Shown here: one piece after another, positions 53,105 through 63,199 of the stretch
How positions within the stretch are numbered: the first letter of the stretch is position 1
Layout: every line of letters begins with the position of its first letter
Source of the DNA: Sporosarcina ureilytica
GTDB lineage: Bacteria > Bacillota > Bacilli > Bacillales_A > Planococcaceae
Direction of reading: 5' to 3'
Assembly (NCBI RefSeq): GCF_001753205.1
Contig: NZ_CP017560.1
Span: forward strand, 2,790,001 to 2,854,000
Length of the DNA: 64,000 bases
Position numbers and translations under genes: made by a program
The notes under the pieces: model-generated
The model's input: the letters and a program-made list of their open reading frames with translations, nothing else
Database searches by the model: none
Told to the model about the DNA's origin: nothing

Positions 53105-53737
53105 ATGCGTTCAGATTATCGTACTGTAAATCAATACGGAGAAAGCGAATATATCATACAAAAATCAAGATTTATTACTTATGTAAAGCATACAGAAACT
53201 GAGGATGAAGCAATTGATTTCATCAACGAAATTAAAAAAACGCATCATACTGCAACCCATAATTGTTCGGCTTATCTAATTGGAGAACATGATGAAATAC
53301 AGAAGGCAAATGATGATGGCGAGCCTTCTGGTACTGCCGGTTTCCCAATGCTTGAAGTCTTAAAAAAACAAAATCTAAAAGATACAACCGTTGTTGTCAC
53401 TCGTTATTTTGGCGGCATTAAGTTAGGTGGCGGTGGACTCATCCGTGCATATGGCCGAGCAACGACAGAAGGAATTGCGGCTACGGGGACAGTTGAACGT
53501 AGACTTCATCACCTAATGAAAGTAACAATTGACTACACTTGGCTTGGCAAAGTTGAAAATGAAGTTAGACAATCACCATACCCCCTTAAAGAAATCACCT
53601 ATACGGAAGATGTAGAAGTATACTTGTATGTACCTATAGCCGAAGAATCCGCGTTTACTGAATGGGTGACAGAATTAACAAACGGACAAAGCGATATCGC
53701 ATCCGTCGGTCAAGAGTTCCTTGAATTTAATCTGTAA
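53105..53737 (+). CDS. yvyE: YigZ/IMPACT family protein YvyE
   Basis: 210 residues from MRSDYRTVNQYGESEYIIQKSRF; the ATG at 53105 has GTGGAGGCG upstream. The IMPACT N-terminal domain shows NDDGEPSGTAGFPML and TRYFGGIKLGGGGLIRAYG; a small C-terminal domain follows. Related to yeast Yih1/mammalian IMPACT but with unknown bacterial role. Divergent from degS, in the same place as in B. subtilis. Confidence 0.9.
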   Translation: MRSDYRTVNQYGESEYIIQKSRFITYVKHTETEDEAIDFINEIKKTHHTATHNCSAYLIGEHDEIQKANDDGEPSGTAGFPMLEVLKKQNLKDTTVVVTRYFGGIKLGGGGLIRAYGRATTEGIAATGTVERRLHHLMKVTIDYTWLGKVENEVRQSPYPLKEITYTEDVEVYLYVPIAEESAFTEWVTELTNGQSDIASVGQEFLEFNL

Positions 53738-54066
53738 TACATTTACTTATGGAACTTAAAGTAGTATACTAAGTCGAGTTATCTATCGTTGTAAAATTTT
53801 TAACTTAATTTGTCGAACATCCTGATTTTTGAATGTATTTGAAAGAAAAACAATCCCCTTCTAGAAAGCATGCCTTAAAATCTTGCTACTAGAAACCGAT
53901 TTTATTTCAATGCAAATGCATAATGATTGTTCGATGTACCTGTCATAGTCGCATTTTCCCCAATAACTGGACTTAAGATGATGACACTTATTAATTCTTA
54001 CAAAAAGCTTTTTACTCCTATTGTGACCAAATATATGGTCCATATACTAAATTCGGAGGAATTAGA
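53738..54066. other. Intergenic gap of 329 bases between yvyE and tagV
   Basis: No convincing gene, hairpin terminator or known regulatory element was found. A short palindromic stretch ATATGGTCCATAT (54032-54044) lies just before the tagV ribosome site (GGAGGAATTAG) and may be an operator. Confidence 0.4.
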
Positions 54067-55125
54067 ATGAAAAGACAAGAATATAAACGGATTTCCAGAA
54101 AACGATCTGGTAAACGACTTGCGATTAAAATATCACTCCTGGTCGCCTTGACAGCATTTCTTTCTGTTGTTGGCTACGGAGTCTTTTTACAGAAAAAAGC
54201 CACTAACGCCGCAAATCGGGCTTATGAGGCGCTAGATGACAGAACTAAGTCAGAGTTACGCGAAGAAGCGGTTGAACCTCTTAAAGACAATGTTTCTATC
54301 CTTTTCATAGGTGTTGATGAAAGTGACAAGCGAAAAGATAGCGGAAACCCCAGATCAGATGCATTGCTCGTCGCCACTTTAAATAATAAAGAAAAGACTG
54401 TAAAACTACTCAGTATTCCACGTGATTCATACGTTTATGTCCCAAGTCGAGGACGCCAAGACAAAATCACCCACGCACATGCATTTGGCGGAACGAAAGG
54501 AACAATTGACGCAGTTGAAGGGTTCCTCGATATTCCGATTGACTATTATGTAAAAATGAATTTTAATGCCTTTATAGAAGTTGTTGATGCAGTTGGTGGC
54601 ATTGACGTTGAAGTTCCATATGACCGCATCGAATTAGATGAAAATGACCAGCGTACAATCGAACTTAAAAAAGGCCTCCAACACTTAGACGGACAACATG
54701 CACTTGCACTAGCTCGAACACGCAAACTAGACAGTGATGTTGAACGAGGCAAACGTCAACAAATGATTTTACAAGCAATCATGAAGGAAGCTTTTTCTGT
54801 AAAATCGATTACGAAATATGGTGATGTGATTGATGCCATCGGAGACAATATGAAAACAGACATGACTTTCAATGAAATGAAATCTTTTATAGAATATGTA
54901 AAAGGCGGCATACCGGAAGTTACGATGCTCAATCTGGCTGGAACAGACGATATGTCGACAGGTATTTACTATTGGATGCTCGATGAAGAACAGTTAGACG
55001 ATGTGAAATATGAACTAAAATCCCACCTTGGATTGTCACCATTCTCTACCAGCCTAACAGACAAAAGTCGAGGCTTAGAAACCGATTCAAATGAAGCGGC
55101 AGACGAAGCCGACTATAAAAAATAA
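54067..55125 (+). CDS. tagV: LytR-CpsA-Psr family wall teichoic acid ligase (TagV/YvhJ-like)
   Basis: 352 residues. A short basic N-terminus, one membrane helix (about 22-42), and an extracellular LCP domain: FIGVDESDKRKDSGNPRSDALLVATL with the metal/pyrophosphate aspartate and arginine, LSIPRDSYV, and RTRKLDSDVERGKRQQMIL. LCP enzymes move lipid-linked teichoic acid onto peptidoglycan. Placed between yvyE and tagO as yvhJ (tagV) is in B. subtilis; other LCP paralogues have overlapping roles. Confidence 0.87.
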   Translation: MKRQEYKRISRKRSGKRLAIKISLLVALTAFLSVVGYGVFLQKKATNAANRAYEALDDRTKSELREEAVEPLKDNVSILFIGVDESDKRKDSGNPRSDALLVATLNNKEKTVKLLSIPRDSYVYVPSRGRQDKITHAHAFGGTKGTIDAVEGFLDIPIDYYVKMNFNAFIEVVDAVGGIDVEVPYDRIELDENDQRTIELKKGLQHLDGQHALALARTRKLDSDVERGKRQQMILQAIMKEAFSVKSITKYGDVIDAIGDNMKTDMTFNEMKSFIEYVKGGIPEVTMLNLAGTDDMSTGIYYWMLDEEQLDDVKYELKSHLGLSPFSTSLTDKSRGLETDSNEAADEADYKK

Positions 55126-55132
55126 TATTATA

Positions 55133-55169
55133 AAAACCTGCATGTATGAACAAACTACATGCAGGTTTT
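55133..55169 (+). terminator. Terminator of tagV
   Basis: AAAACCTGCATGTA (55133-55146) pairs with TACATGCAGGTTTT (55156-55169), followed by ATTTTTAAA. Confidence 0.88.
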
Positions 55170-55181
55170 ATTTTTAAACAA

Positions 55182-55219
55182 AAAGACTAAGCGACCTTTT
55201 TATGGCTTGCTTAGTCTTT
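55182..55219 (-). terminator. Terminator of tagO
   Basis: AAAGACTAAGC (55182-55192) pairs with GCTTAGTCTTT (55209-55219); on the minus strand a T-run follows. Six bases beyond the tagO stop. Confidence 0.85.
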
Positions 55220-55224
55220 GACTT

Positions 55225-56268
55225 TTATCGTCCAATCATTCGTACAAGATTGATAAGCGGTCGATAATTCGCTCCCGCTAGTCCAATTAACTCAACGAGA
55301 AGTTCAATTGCTAATAATAACAGAATCACCAAAATGACTGATCCCCACACGGTTGCTTGCGAAAACAAGATAGCAGCTAAACCGAACAATGCAGCAATCC
55401 CATAAATAATTAACACTGATTGCTTATGCGAAAAACCGGTTCTTAATAAACAATGATGTAAGTGTGATTTATCAGGTGCTGAAATTTTTTGTTTCATTCG
55501 AATTCGACGTACGATTGCAAAAAACGTGTCAGAAATCGGAACACCTAAAATAATCACTGGGATAATTAACGAAATAATCGCTACATTTTTAAAACCTAAT
55601 AAGGCAAGCACTGAAATCATAAACCCTAGAAATAACGAACCGGTATCACCCATAAATATCTTTGCCGGATGAAAATTAAAAAATAAAAATCCAAACGAAC
55701 TTGCTGCAAGTATAGCAGCTGTAGCAACAACAAAGGGATTCCCCATTATTACGGCCATAATAGACAGGGAAATAAGCGCAATTGTCGAAACACCTGCTGC
55801 CAGACCGTCAAGACCGTCTATTAAGTTAATTGCATTCGTAATACCAATAATCCAGATAATTGTAATTGGAATACTTAAATAGCCAAATTCTAATTGTCCA
55901 CCAAAAGGTAAGTTAATAAATTCAATTTGTAAACCGCCCCACATTACAACGACGATTGCGGCCGCAAGTTGTCCAACAATTTTTGCTTTGGCAGTAATTT
56001 CAAGCATATCATCAAGAAATCCTGTTAAAATAATGAGACTAGCGCCGATTAGAATTCCTGTAGAATGACTATCTTCAGGGCGCAGTAGTAAATATCCTAC
56101 TAAGAAAGCGCCAAATATAGCAAGTCCACCGATACGTGGCATAATGGCTGTATGAACTTTTCTGTAATTTGGTTGATCAACTGCTCCGATACGGAAAGCA
56201 AACCTTCGGACAAGCGGAGTTAGTATAAGCGATGCTACGAACGCAGCAACAATTGCTAGGATTAACAT
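55225..56268 (-). CDS. tagO: Undecaprenyl-phosphate GlcNAc-1-phosphate transferase TagO
   Basis: 347 residues with about ten to eleven membrane helices. MraY/WecA-family motifs: GFLDDMLEI (Asp-Asp) near 83, NAINLIDGLDGLAAG near 145, FMGDTGSLFLG near 206, and the C-terminal HLHHCLLRTGFSHKQ loop. Starts wall teichoic acid (and other glycopolymer) synthesis on undecaprenyl phosphate. Convergent with tagV. Confidence 0.94.
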   Translation of the reverse strand: MLILAIVAAFVASLILTPLVRRFAFRIGAVDQPNYRKVHTAIMPRIGGLAIFGAFLVGYLLLRPEDSHSTGILIGASLIILTGFLDDMLEITAKAKIVGQLAAAIVVVMWGGLQIEFINLPFGGQLEFGYLSIPITIIWIIGITNAINLIDGLDGLAAGVSTIALISLSIMAVIMGNPFVVATAAILAASSFGFLFFNFHPAKIFMGDTGSLFLGFMISVLALLGFKNVAIISLIIPVIILGVPISDTFFAIVRRIRMKQKISAPDKSHLHHCLLRTGFSHKQSVLIIYGIAALFGLAAILFSQATVWGSVILVILLLLAIELLVELIGLAGANYRPLINLVRMIGR

Positions 56269-56495
56269 GTCCTGCCTCCCTATAAAATCAATTATTTAAT
56301 AAACCACCAGTATTATACCATGAATAGACAAAGAAAACACCTATCCCTATGTAATTACAAATTTTCTTTTATATTACACTATATGAAAATATGCCTGATT
56401 GAAAACATTACAAGAGATAGTAGTTATTTAATTCCCTTTTTGCTAAAATAGAAACGATCCCTATTATATAGGGAAAGAAAAAGGAGCGTTCATTT

Positions 56496-58829
56496 ATGTT
56501 ATCAATTTTCAAACGTTCGAAGAGAACTAGCGAGCGTCAACTTAGAAAATATCGTAAAATAGTCAATCAGATAAATAAGTTAGAAAGTGAGTACGAAGCA
56601 CTTTCTGACGTTCAACTTCAAGCAATGACCGATTCTTTTAAAGACCGTTTGCAAAATGGAGAAACCTTACAAGCCATTATTCCTGAAGCATTTGCGGTTG
56701 TAAGGGAGGCATCCAAAAGAGTACTTGATATGCGTCCTTATGACGTTCAACTTATCGGTGGAATCGTTCTCGCTGAAGGAGATATCGCAGAAATGCCTAC
56801 TGGTGAAGGTAAAACCCTTGTCGCTGCCATGCCTTCTTACGTTCGTGCACTCGAAGGTAAAGGTGTACACGTGATTACAGTAAACGATTATTTAGCTAAA
56901 CGAGACTTTGAACAAATCGGTCAAATTCATCGTTATTTAGGATTATCTGTCGGACTCAATATTCCTATGATGCAACCAGATGAAAAGCAAAAAGCTTATC
57001 AAGCAGATATTACGTATGGTGTAGGAACAGAGTTTGGCTTTGATTACTTACGCGACAACATGGTGCGCAATACTGAAGAAAGAGTTCAACGTCCTTATCA
57101 TTTTGCTATAATCGATGAAGTGGATAGTGTCCTCGTTGACGAAGCAAAAACGCCATTAATTATTGCAGGTAAAATGGAAGCCGATGCAGACCTACATGAA
57201 GTTTCCGCACGTCTTGCAAAACGCTTTAAACAAGGAGTCGATTTCGACTTCGACGAAGAGACAAAAGCCACTTCTTTAACCGATACCGGTATCGAAAAGG
57301 TTGAACAAGCATTTGGCATTGGCAACCTCTATGAACTCGAGCACCAGACACTTTATCACTATGTCATTCAAGCTGTACGCGCTCGAGTTATTTTCAAACG
57401 GGATGTTGATTATATTGTTAAAGACGATAAAATCGAACTCGTTGATTTATTTACGGGAAGAATTATGGAAGGCCGTACATTGTCAGATGGATTGCACCAA
57501 GCAATCGAGGCAAAAGAAGGCGTTCCAACTACGGAGGAAAATAAGGCTCAAGCGCAAATTACCATTCAAAACTATTTCCGCATGTACCCAACTCTGTGCG
57601 GTATGACTGGGACTGCGAAAACACAAGAGAAGGAATTTCGTGAAGTGTATGGAATGGATGTTATCCAAATTCCAACTAACAAGCCTATTGCCCGTATCGA
57701 TCAACCAGATCTTGTATTCGAAACCATTGATCAAAAATATACAGCGATGGCAAAAGAAGTTGCTGAGCGTAACAAAAAAGGACAACCTGTACTCGTTGGT
57801 ACAACTTCGATACTGCAATCAGAAAAAGTGGGAGAATATTTAAACAAACTAAAGTTATCCTATAATTTATTAAACGCAAAAAGTGTTGAGCAAGAAATTC
57901 ACTTAATTTCTCAAGCCGGACAACACGGACAAATTACCGTTGCGACGAATATGGCAGGACGCGGTACAGATATCAAACTGGGTGAAGGCGTTCCTGAAAT
58001 AGGTGGCCTCTTCGTCTTAGGAACTGAAAAACATGAGAGTCGTCGAATTGACAACCAACTTCGCGGCCGCTCCGGAAGACAAGGTGACCCAGGAGAAAGC
58101 CAATTTTTCCTTTCACTTGAAGATGAAATGTTTACAAGGTTCGCCAAAGAAGAGGTTGAAAAAGTTAAACCTAGAGTGCGCTCTGATGAATCAGGACTGA
58201 TTCTAACGGCTAATGTTCATGAACTGACCGAACGCACACAGCGTATTGTTGAAGGCGTTCATTTCTCTATGCGTGAATATAATTTAAAATTAGACGACGT
58301 CATTAACGATCAACGAAATGTAATTTATTCGCTTCGTGATAAAGTGCTAGCTGGTGAAAACCTATTCGAAGAACTCAAAACGATGTTGAATGAATTGGTT
58401 GAATTTGTAGTATATGAAAGTTGCCCTAATAATATGAGTAGTGAGGATTGGAATTTTGAACAAATCGAACAAACGATGAATTCTATATTACCAAATCCGA
58501 TAACGATTCCTCGTGAAATAAGCGGGACGAAGGAGATTTTCCAAGTCCTAGAGCAACCACTTGCTGAATTATTATTATACATGGAAGAATTCTCGAATGA
58601 TGAACGTGTCATTCAAGCGATTCCGCAAGTAATGCTTGCGCACATCGACGCTACTTGGGTGAAACACCTTGAAGCTATGACACGTCTAAAAGAAGGGATT
58701 GGGCTTCGCTCTTATTCACAAGAAGATCCAATGCGTATCTACCAACGAGAAGGACTTGAAATTTTCGGCACGCATTTCCAAAAACTTCGACGAAATATTG
58801 CCCAAGAAATAATTCATTTTATTAACTGA
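56496..58829 (+). CDS. secA2: Accessory preprotein translocase ATPase SecA2
   Basis: 777 residues. Walker A EMPTGEGKTLVAAMPSYV near 98, Walker B IIDEVDSVLVDEAKTPLI near 204, GMTGTAKTQEKEF near 368, and NMAGRGTDIKLG near 485. It is shorter than housekeeping SecA (about 840 residues) and lacks the C-terminal cysteine-rich SEC-C zinc motif, matching SecA2 of Listeria and B. anthracis in size and ending. SecA2 exports a limited set of surface or glycosylated proteins together with SecYEG. No secY2 or prfB neighbour is present. Confidence 0.85.
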   Translation: MLSIFKRSKRTSERQLRKYRKIVNQINKLESEYEALSDVQLQAMTDSFKDRLQNGETLQAIIPEAFAVVREASKRVLDMRPYDVQLIGGIVLAEGDIAEMPTGEGKTLVAAMPSYVRALEGKGVHVITVNDYLAKRDFEQIGQIHRYLGLSVGLNIPMMQPDEKQKAYQADITYGVGTEFGFDYLRDNMVRNTEERVQRPYHFAIIDEVDSVLVDEAKTPLIIAGKMEADADLHEVSARLAKRFKQGVDFDFDEETKATSLTDTGIEKVEQAFGIGNLYELEHQTLYHYVIQAVRARVIFKRDVDYIVKDDKIELVDLFTGRIMEGRTLSDGLHQAIEAKEGVPTTEENKAQAQITIQNYFRMYPTLCGMTGTAKTQEKEFREVYGMDVIQIPTNKPIARIDQPDLVFETIDQKYTAMAKEVAERNKKGQPVLVGTTSILQSEKVGEYLNKLKLSYNLLNAKSVEQEIHLISQAGQHGQITVATNMAGRGTDIKLGEGVPEIGGLFVLGTEKHESRRIDNQLRGRSGRQGDPGESQFFLSLEDEMFTRFAKEEVEKVKPRVRSDESGLILTANVHELTERTQRIVEGVHFSMREYNLKLDDVINDQRNVIYSLRDKVLAGENLFEELKTMLNELVEFVVYESCPNNMSSEDWNFEQIEQTMNSILPNPITIPREISGTKEIFQVLEQPLAELLLYMEEFSNDERVIQAIPQVMLAHIDATWVKHLEAMTRLKEGIGLRSYSQEDPMRIYQREGLEIFGTHFQKLRRNIAQEIIHFIN

Positions 58830-58941
58830 GTCAATTTCATAATTACCTAAAACCGCAAGTTGATACAAATATAGTTGAGAACGGTTTAACTCAACTATAT
58901 ATTGTATCGGCGCAGCGAAAAGATTGGATTATGAAATTGAC
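58830..58941. repeat. 112-base nested inverted repeat directly after secA2
   Basis: Outer arms GTCAATTTCATAAT (58830-58843) and ATTATGAAATTGAC (58928-58941) match perfectly; inner arms GATACAAATATAGTTGAG (58862-58879) and CTCAACTATATATTGTATC (58890-58908) match except for one inserted base. It begins at the base following the secA2 stop. Could form a long cruciform or RNA hairpin; resembles a small inverted-repeat element. Confidence 0.75.
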
Positions 58942-58980
58942 TAAACTATCACAAAGAACATATGAAAGAAACTTAACATG

Positions 58981-59013
58981 AAGACGAATTCCCCCTCGGA
59001 ATTCGTCTTTTCT
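58981..59013 (+). terminator. Terminator downstream of secA2
   Basis: AAGACGAATTCC (58981-58992) pairs with GGAATTCGTCTT (58998-59009), followed by TTCTT. A second stop beyond the inverted repeat. Confidence 0.85.
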
Positions 59014-59060
59014 TATTCTCTACTTACGGAGAATGAGACGATGCGATTGGGGGTAACGAT

Positions 59061-59099
59061 AAAAAAAGAGCGCCAAGTCATCTAGACTTGAACGCTCTT
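59061..59099 (-). terminator. Terminator of nagB
   Basis: AAGAGCG-CCAAGTC (59066-59079) pairs with GACTTG-AACGCTCTT (59085-59099); on the minus strand the stem is followed by a seven-T run. Confidence 0.85.
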
Positions 59100-59107
59100 A
59101 ACTTTTA

Positions 59108-59809
59108 TCAAATATCAAGATCTGTAATAATCGTGACATCATCATGTTCTAGTAACTTAGTAATCGGCCAATCCGTATCCACTTTTCCTTCTGCTAACTT
59201 AGTAAGTGCAGCTCGTTTTTTCTCCCCGAAAGCTAATAACACAATTTTTTTCGCACGTAAAATAGATGTAATTCCCATTGTCAACGCCGTATTAGGTACT
59301 TGTTCACCAGGTTTAAAGAAGCGGCTATTCACTTCCAATGTAGACGGCGTGAGCTTTGCCACATGGGTCACGGAGTCGAAAGGTGTCCCTGGCTCATTAA
59401 ATGCAATATGCCCATTTTCCCCAACACCAAGGATTTGAATATCTAATGGATTGGCTAGAAGTAAGTCTTCAAATCGCTGACACTCTTCTTCTAAGTTTTC
59501 CGCTAATCCGTTTAATGTATTCACTTTTTTAAATTTCTTTTTACTAAATAAATGTTCATTCATAAAATATGCATAGCCATTTGGATTGTCATCAGAAATG
59601 CCCACATACTCATCCAAATTGAATGTTGTGACGTCTGAGAAGTCAAGGTCAGATTCTACCCATTTCTTATACACTGGAATCATCGTACCACCTGTGGCTA
59701 GACCTATGACATGCAGTTCGTTTTTTTCAAGTGCTTCCTTAATGAAATTAAACAGATTTTCTGACCCTTCATCAGGATTATTCACTTTAATAAACTTTAA
59801 ACCATTCAT
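59108..59809 (-). CDS. nagB: Glucosamine-6-phosphate deaminase
   Basis: 233 residues: IGLATGGTMIPVYKKW near 38 (phosphate loop), FNLDEYVGI near 64 (catalytic aspartate), LGVGENGHIAFNEPGTPF near 125 (catalytic histidine). Converts glucosamine-6-phosphate to fructose-6-phosphate and ammonia. Stands alone, without nagA. It controls the amino-sugar pool that also feeds the legionaminic acid and teichoic acid routes, though that link is only metabolic inference. The 280 bases upstream show no gene. Confidence 0.92.
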   Translation of the reverse strand: MNGLKFIKVNNPDEGSENLFNFIKEALEKNELHVIGLATGGTMIPVYKKWVESDLDFSDVTTFNLDEYVGISDDNPNGYAYFMNEHLFSKKKFKKVNTLNGLAENLEEECQRFEDLLLANPLDIQILGVGENGHIAFNEPGTPFDSVTHVAKLTPSTLEVNSRFFKPGEQVPNTALTMGITSILRAKKIVLLAFGEKKRAALTKLAEGKVDTDWPITKLLEHDDVTIITDLDI

Positions 59810-60042
59810 CGTATCAACCGACCTTCATTAGATTTGTTCCGTGATTCAATTGTAATTTTTCTACTTGCCATGGTCAACTATAACACAATCTTACTTATCC
59901 CCTGCCACCGCCCTATATTTTTCATTTAAGTCGATTTTCTCATTATAGGAATTGACCAAATCCCTCTACTTTAAACATTATATGGTTGAGTAGTATGTCT
60001 GGATTCATCAAAGCAAGCATTCTTGCCTCTCTTTACAATAAA

Positions 60043-60086
60043 AAAACTACGATGCATTGCATTATACAAAATAGCATCGTAGTTTT
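60043..60086 (-). terminator. Terminator of the malic enzyme gene
   Basis: AAAACTACGATGC (60043-60055) pairs with GCATCGTAGTTTT (60074-60086); T-run on the minus strand. Six bases beyond the stop. Confidence 0.88.
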
Positions 60087-60092
60087 GTTGAT

Positions 60093-61409
60093 TTATAGAC
60101 TTTCTGAAGCAACCCGTTCAACCGCCGCAGCTACATTTTCGTGGACAGTTGGATCTAGTGGATGTGGCACAAGATCTCCCGATTTCGTGCTATCGACAAT
60201 CGCAAGGGCGGCAGCAATTAGCATAGGGTATGTAATTTCCTTCGCCTGTGCATTGAGTGCACCGCGAAAAATTCCCGGAAACCCAAGGATGTTATTAACA
60301 AGACGACCATCTGCTGCAAATGCAGCACCCGCTTTTAAAGCAACTGCTGGTTCAATTTCTGCATTTGGATTTGAAAGTGCTAAAATAACTTGTCCTTTCC
60401 GCACCATTTCAGGCTTAATAAGTCCCGCTACACCCGTAGTGGCGACGACAATATCACATGTCTCCATAAGTTCTTCTAACGACTTTGCGATCGTACCTCC
60501 GTGTTCTACAAGACGTTGGCAAGCAGCATCGTCTCTGTCAATGCCGAGTACCCCTTTCACACCATAGGCCATGAGCATTCGGCTAATCGCTAATCCCGCT
60601 GCTCCTAAACCGATTTGTCCAACGACAGAGTCCGATAATTTAACACCTGCTTGTCTACAGGCAGAAATGATAGACGCGAGGGTGACAACAGCTGTTCCAT
60701 GCTGGTCGTCATGCATGACTGGGATTGGCAATTCTTTTTTCAATCGTTCTTCAACTTCAAAACAATGGGGGGACCCGATATCTTCCAGTAAAATACCACC
60801 GAAACCTTGGTAAATATTTTTCACCGTTTGGACAATCTCATCTGGATCCGTCGTACTTAATAAAATGGGGACACCGCTAATGTCTGCGAACTGATCGAAT
60901 AACACGGACTTCCCTTCCATGACAGGCATTCCAGCAACAGGTCCAATATCACCAAGACCTAAAATCGCCGTCCCATCTGTCACGATGGCAACTGAATTGG
61001 AGATACCTGTAAAGTAATTTGCTTGTTCAGGATCTTCTTTAATCATCTCACATACGTTCGCGACCCCAGGCGTATAAACCCGACGCAAATCGCCGAGAGA
61101 GCGAATTTCCATACGACTCTTCATATGAACTTTTCCGCCCTCATGTGCTTGCAATACATCGTCTGTAACTGCATGGACAGTAATGCCATCTCCAATTTGG
61201 TTGATCGCCTCAACGATAGAGATAAGATGTTCTTCGTCCTTACAATGAATTGATACATCACGGATTGTAGACAATGTTCCAATTTTTATCGTTTGAATAT
61301 CGCCAATATCTCCTTCAAGTGAGCCAATCGCTAAAGCAACTTTAGCAAAGTTACCAGGCGAAGAAGGTGTCTCGACGATAAGATTGCGCATGAATTCTGC
61401 TGATTCCAT
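60093..61409 (-). CDS. NAD(P)-dependent malic enzyme with N-terminal ACT domain
   Basis: 438 residues. An ACT domain (about 10-85, [27 protein letters not shown]) precedes the malic enzyme catalytic region: [13 protein letters not shown] near 110, the [27 protein letters not shown] region near 152, [13 protein letters not shown] near 236, and cofactor loop [13 protein letters not shown] near 268. Oxidatively decarboxylates malate to pyruvate. The ACT domain suggests control by an amino acid or similar effector. Resembles YtsJ in the catalytic part. Confidence 0.9.
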   Translation of the reverse strand: MESAEFMRNLIVETPSSPGNFAKVALAIGSLEGDIGDIQTIKIGTLSTIRDVSIHCKDEEHLISIVEAINQIGDGITVHAVTDDVLQAHEGGKVHMKSRMEIRSLGDLRRVYTPGVANVCEMIKEDPEQANYFTGISNSVAIVTDGTAILGLGDIGPVAGMPVMEGKSVLFDQFADISGVPILLSTTDPDEIVQTVKNIYQGFGGILLEDIGSPHCFEVEERLKKELPIPVMHDDQHGTAVVTLASIISACRQAGVKLSDSVVGQIGLGAAGLAISRMLMAYGVKGVLGIDRDDAACQRLVEHGGTIAKSLEELMETCDIVVATTGVAGLIKPEMVRKGQVILALSNPNAEIEPAVALKAGAAFAADGRLVNNILGFPGIFRGALNAQAKEITYPMLIAAALAIVDSTKSGDLVPHPLDPTVHENVAAAVERVASESL

Positions 61410-61623
61410 TTTAATAACCCCCTATGAAAGCGCTATATTTATATTTTACACACCATAATGTTAATCGTAAATTGAAGAATTCTTCTGAATATTAGAATGC
61501 CATACTCTGAACAAATCTAGCAAGTTTCGACATTTTTTTCATTTACCTTCGTTTTTTGTCGAAAATTTTGTTATACTAATGATTGGTTTAAAAGATTCAT
61601 AATTTCAAGGAGCTGCAAATATT

Positions 61624-62952
61624 GTGACACTTCGAAAAAACTTTATAATTGGGCTAATGCTCTTCGCGCTATTTTTAGGCGCCGGAAATATAATATTTCC
61701 ACCGGCTCTTGGTCAAATGGCCGGGAACAACTTAGTTATCGCGATGCTCGGATTTTTAATTACAGGGGTTGGCCTACCGCTTGTAGCCGTACTTGCCATT
61801 GCAAATTCAAACACAGGAGAAAGCGGAGGACTTCAGTCGATTGCGAGTCGTGTACATCCAGCTTTTGGTGTTGTTTTTACAATGATTATTTATATGGCAA
61901 TAGGTCCGTTTTTCGGCATTCCAAGGACTGCAACGGTCTCTTATGAAATCGGAATCGTTCCGTTTCTAACAAATAATGTAGCTGATTCAAGTTGGCCGCT
62001 TCTGTTGTTTACAATTGTATTCTTTACAATTACTGTTGCACTTGCATTAAATCCAGCTAAGTTAGTGGACAGAATTGGCAAAATCTTAACACCAATCTTA
62101 TTTATCATAATTGGTGCTCTGGTCATAAAAAGTTTAATCACTCCGATGGGGAGTATCCAAGAAGCACATGGGGATTATGCAATTCAACCATTCTTCCGAA
62201 GCTTTGTAGAAGGTTATTTGACAATGGATGTAATCGCGGCACTCGTTTTCGGAATAATTATAATAAACGCCCTAAAGGTGGAAGGTATAACAAAAAAAGG
62301 ACCTGCTTTTAAAGCAACCATTATTGCCGGGATTATCGCTGCAGTTGGGTTGACACTTGTTTATGTTTCCCTTGGCTATATCGGCGCAACAAGCGTAGAT
62401 GCGATTGGATTACAAGATAATGGCGGGGCAATTTTAGCGCTTGCTTCTAAATACTTGTACGGAAGTGCGGGCACTACTATTCTAGCTTTAACGATTATTT
62501 TTGCTTGTTTAACCACTTCAATTGGGCTCGTATCAGCATGCGCCCAATACTTTGAAGAAACATTTCCACAACTGTCGTACAAAGTATACGTATTCCTCTT
62601 TGCAGGGTTCAGTACGATCATTGGAAATTTTGGTTTAACACAGCTGATCCAAATTTCTATCCCAGTCTTAATGATGGTCTATCCATTGGCGATTGTATTA
62701 ATGATGATGTCATTCATCGATAAATCATTTGGCAGAAAACCAATCGTCTATATTTTAGCATTATTAGGCACTGCAGTAATTAGCGTTTTCGATGGATTAA
62801 AAGTGGCAGATATTGATGTAAAACCTGTCACGTCGATCCTTTCACACTTACCACTTTATGAACAGCAAATTGGTTGGCTACTTCCAGCGATTGTTGGTGC
62901 ACTTATCGGAATCATCATTAGCCAATTCACGCCAGAACGGAAACATGGATGA
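61624..62952 (+). CDS. brnQ: Branched-chain amino acid:cation symporter BrnQ
   Basis: 442 residues with 12 membrane helices, starting at a GTG about 11 bases after AAGGAG. The N-terminal FLGAGNIIFPPALGQMAG motif and GFLITGVGLPL are diagnostic of BrnQ/LIV-II carriers that import Leu, Ile and Val with Na+ or H+. Single gene with its own terminator. No T-box or long leader was found upstream. Confidence 0.93.
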   Translation: MTLRKNFIIGLMLFALFLGAGNIIFPPALGQMAGNNLVIAMLGFLITGVGLPLVAVLAIANSNTGESGGLQSIASRVHPAFGVVFTMIIYMAIGPFFGIPRTATVSYEIGIVPFLTNNVADSSWPLLLFTIVFFTITVALALNPAKLVDRIGKILTPILFIIIGALVIKSLITPMGSIQEAHGDYAIQPFFRSFVEGYLTMDVIAALVFGIIIINALKVEGITKKGPAFKATIIAGIIAAVGLTLVYVSLGYIGATSVDAIGLQDNGGAILALASKYLYGSAGTTILALTIIFACLTTSIGLVSACAQYFEETFPQLSYKVYVFLFAGFSTIIGNFGLTQLIQISIPVLMMVYPLAIVLMMMSFIDKSFGRKPIVYILALLGTAVISVFDGLKVADIDVKPVTSILSHLPLYEQQIGWLLPAIVGALIGIIISQFTPERKHG

Positions 62953-63004
62953 TGATTGTGAGCGTTATATAAACTATCATTAATAATGATAGTCAACAAT
63001 TTAA

Positions 63005-63043
63005 AGCGATATTGCCTACTAAAAAGTAGCAATATCGCTTTTT
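63005..63043 (+). terminator. Terminator of brnQ
   Basis: AGCGATATTGC (63005-63015) pairs with GCAATATCGCT (63029-63039), with further CTAC/GTAG pairing, followed by TTTTT. Confidence 0.9.
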
Positions 63044-63199
63044 TATTCAAAAATCCATTTATTTGCTGGACTTTATGAAAATTGCAGTTTCAACGATGCG
63101 AGATTTCCCTCTCAATCCCTTGCAGTGACGGCTTTCTTTCGCTACACTTAATAATAGAGTGAATTTTTCATTTAAAATAACTTGAACGGAGTGAATCAA

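Noticed and set aside
56496..58829. Housekeeping SecA (SecA1)
   Set aside because: The protein is 777 residues, lacks the C-terminal cysteine-rich SEC-C motif, and has no hpf or prfB neighbour; size and ending fit SecA2. A genome-wide check for a second secA would settle it.
61420..61623. T-box or other riboswitch upstream of brnQ
   Set aside because: The leader is short and lacks the T-box consensus (TGGNACCGCG-type) and any specifier stem.
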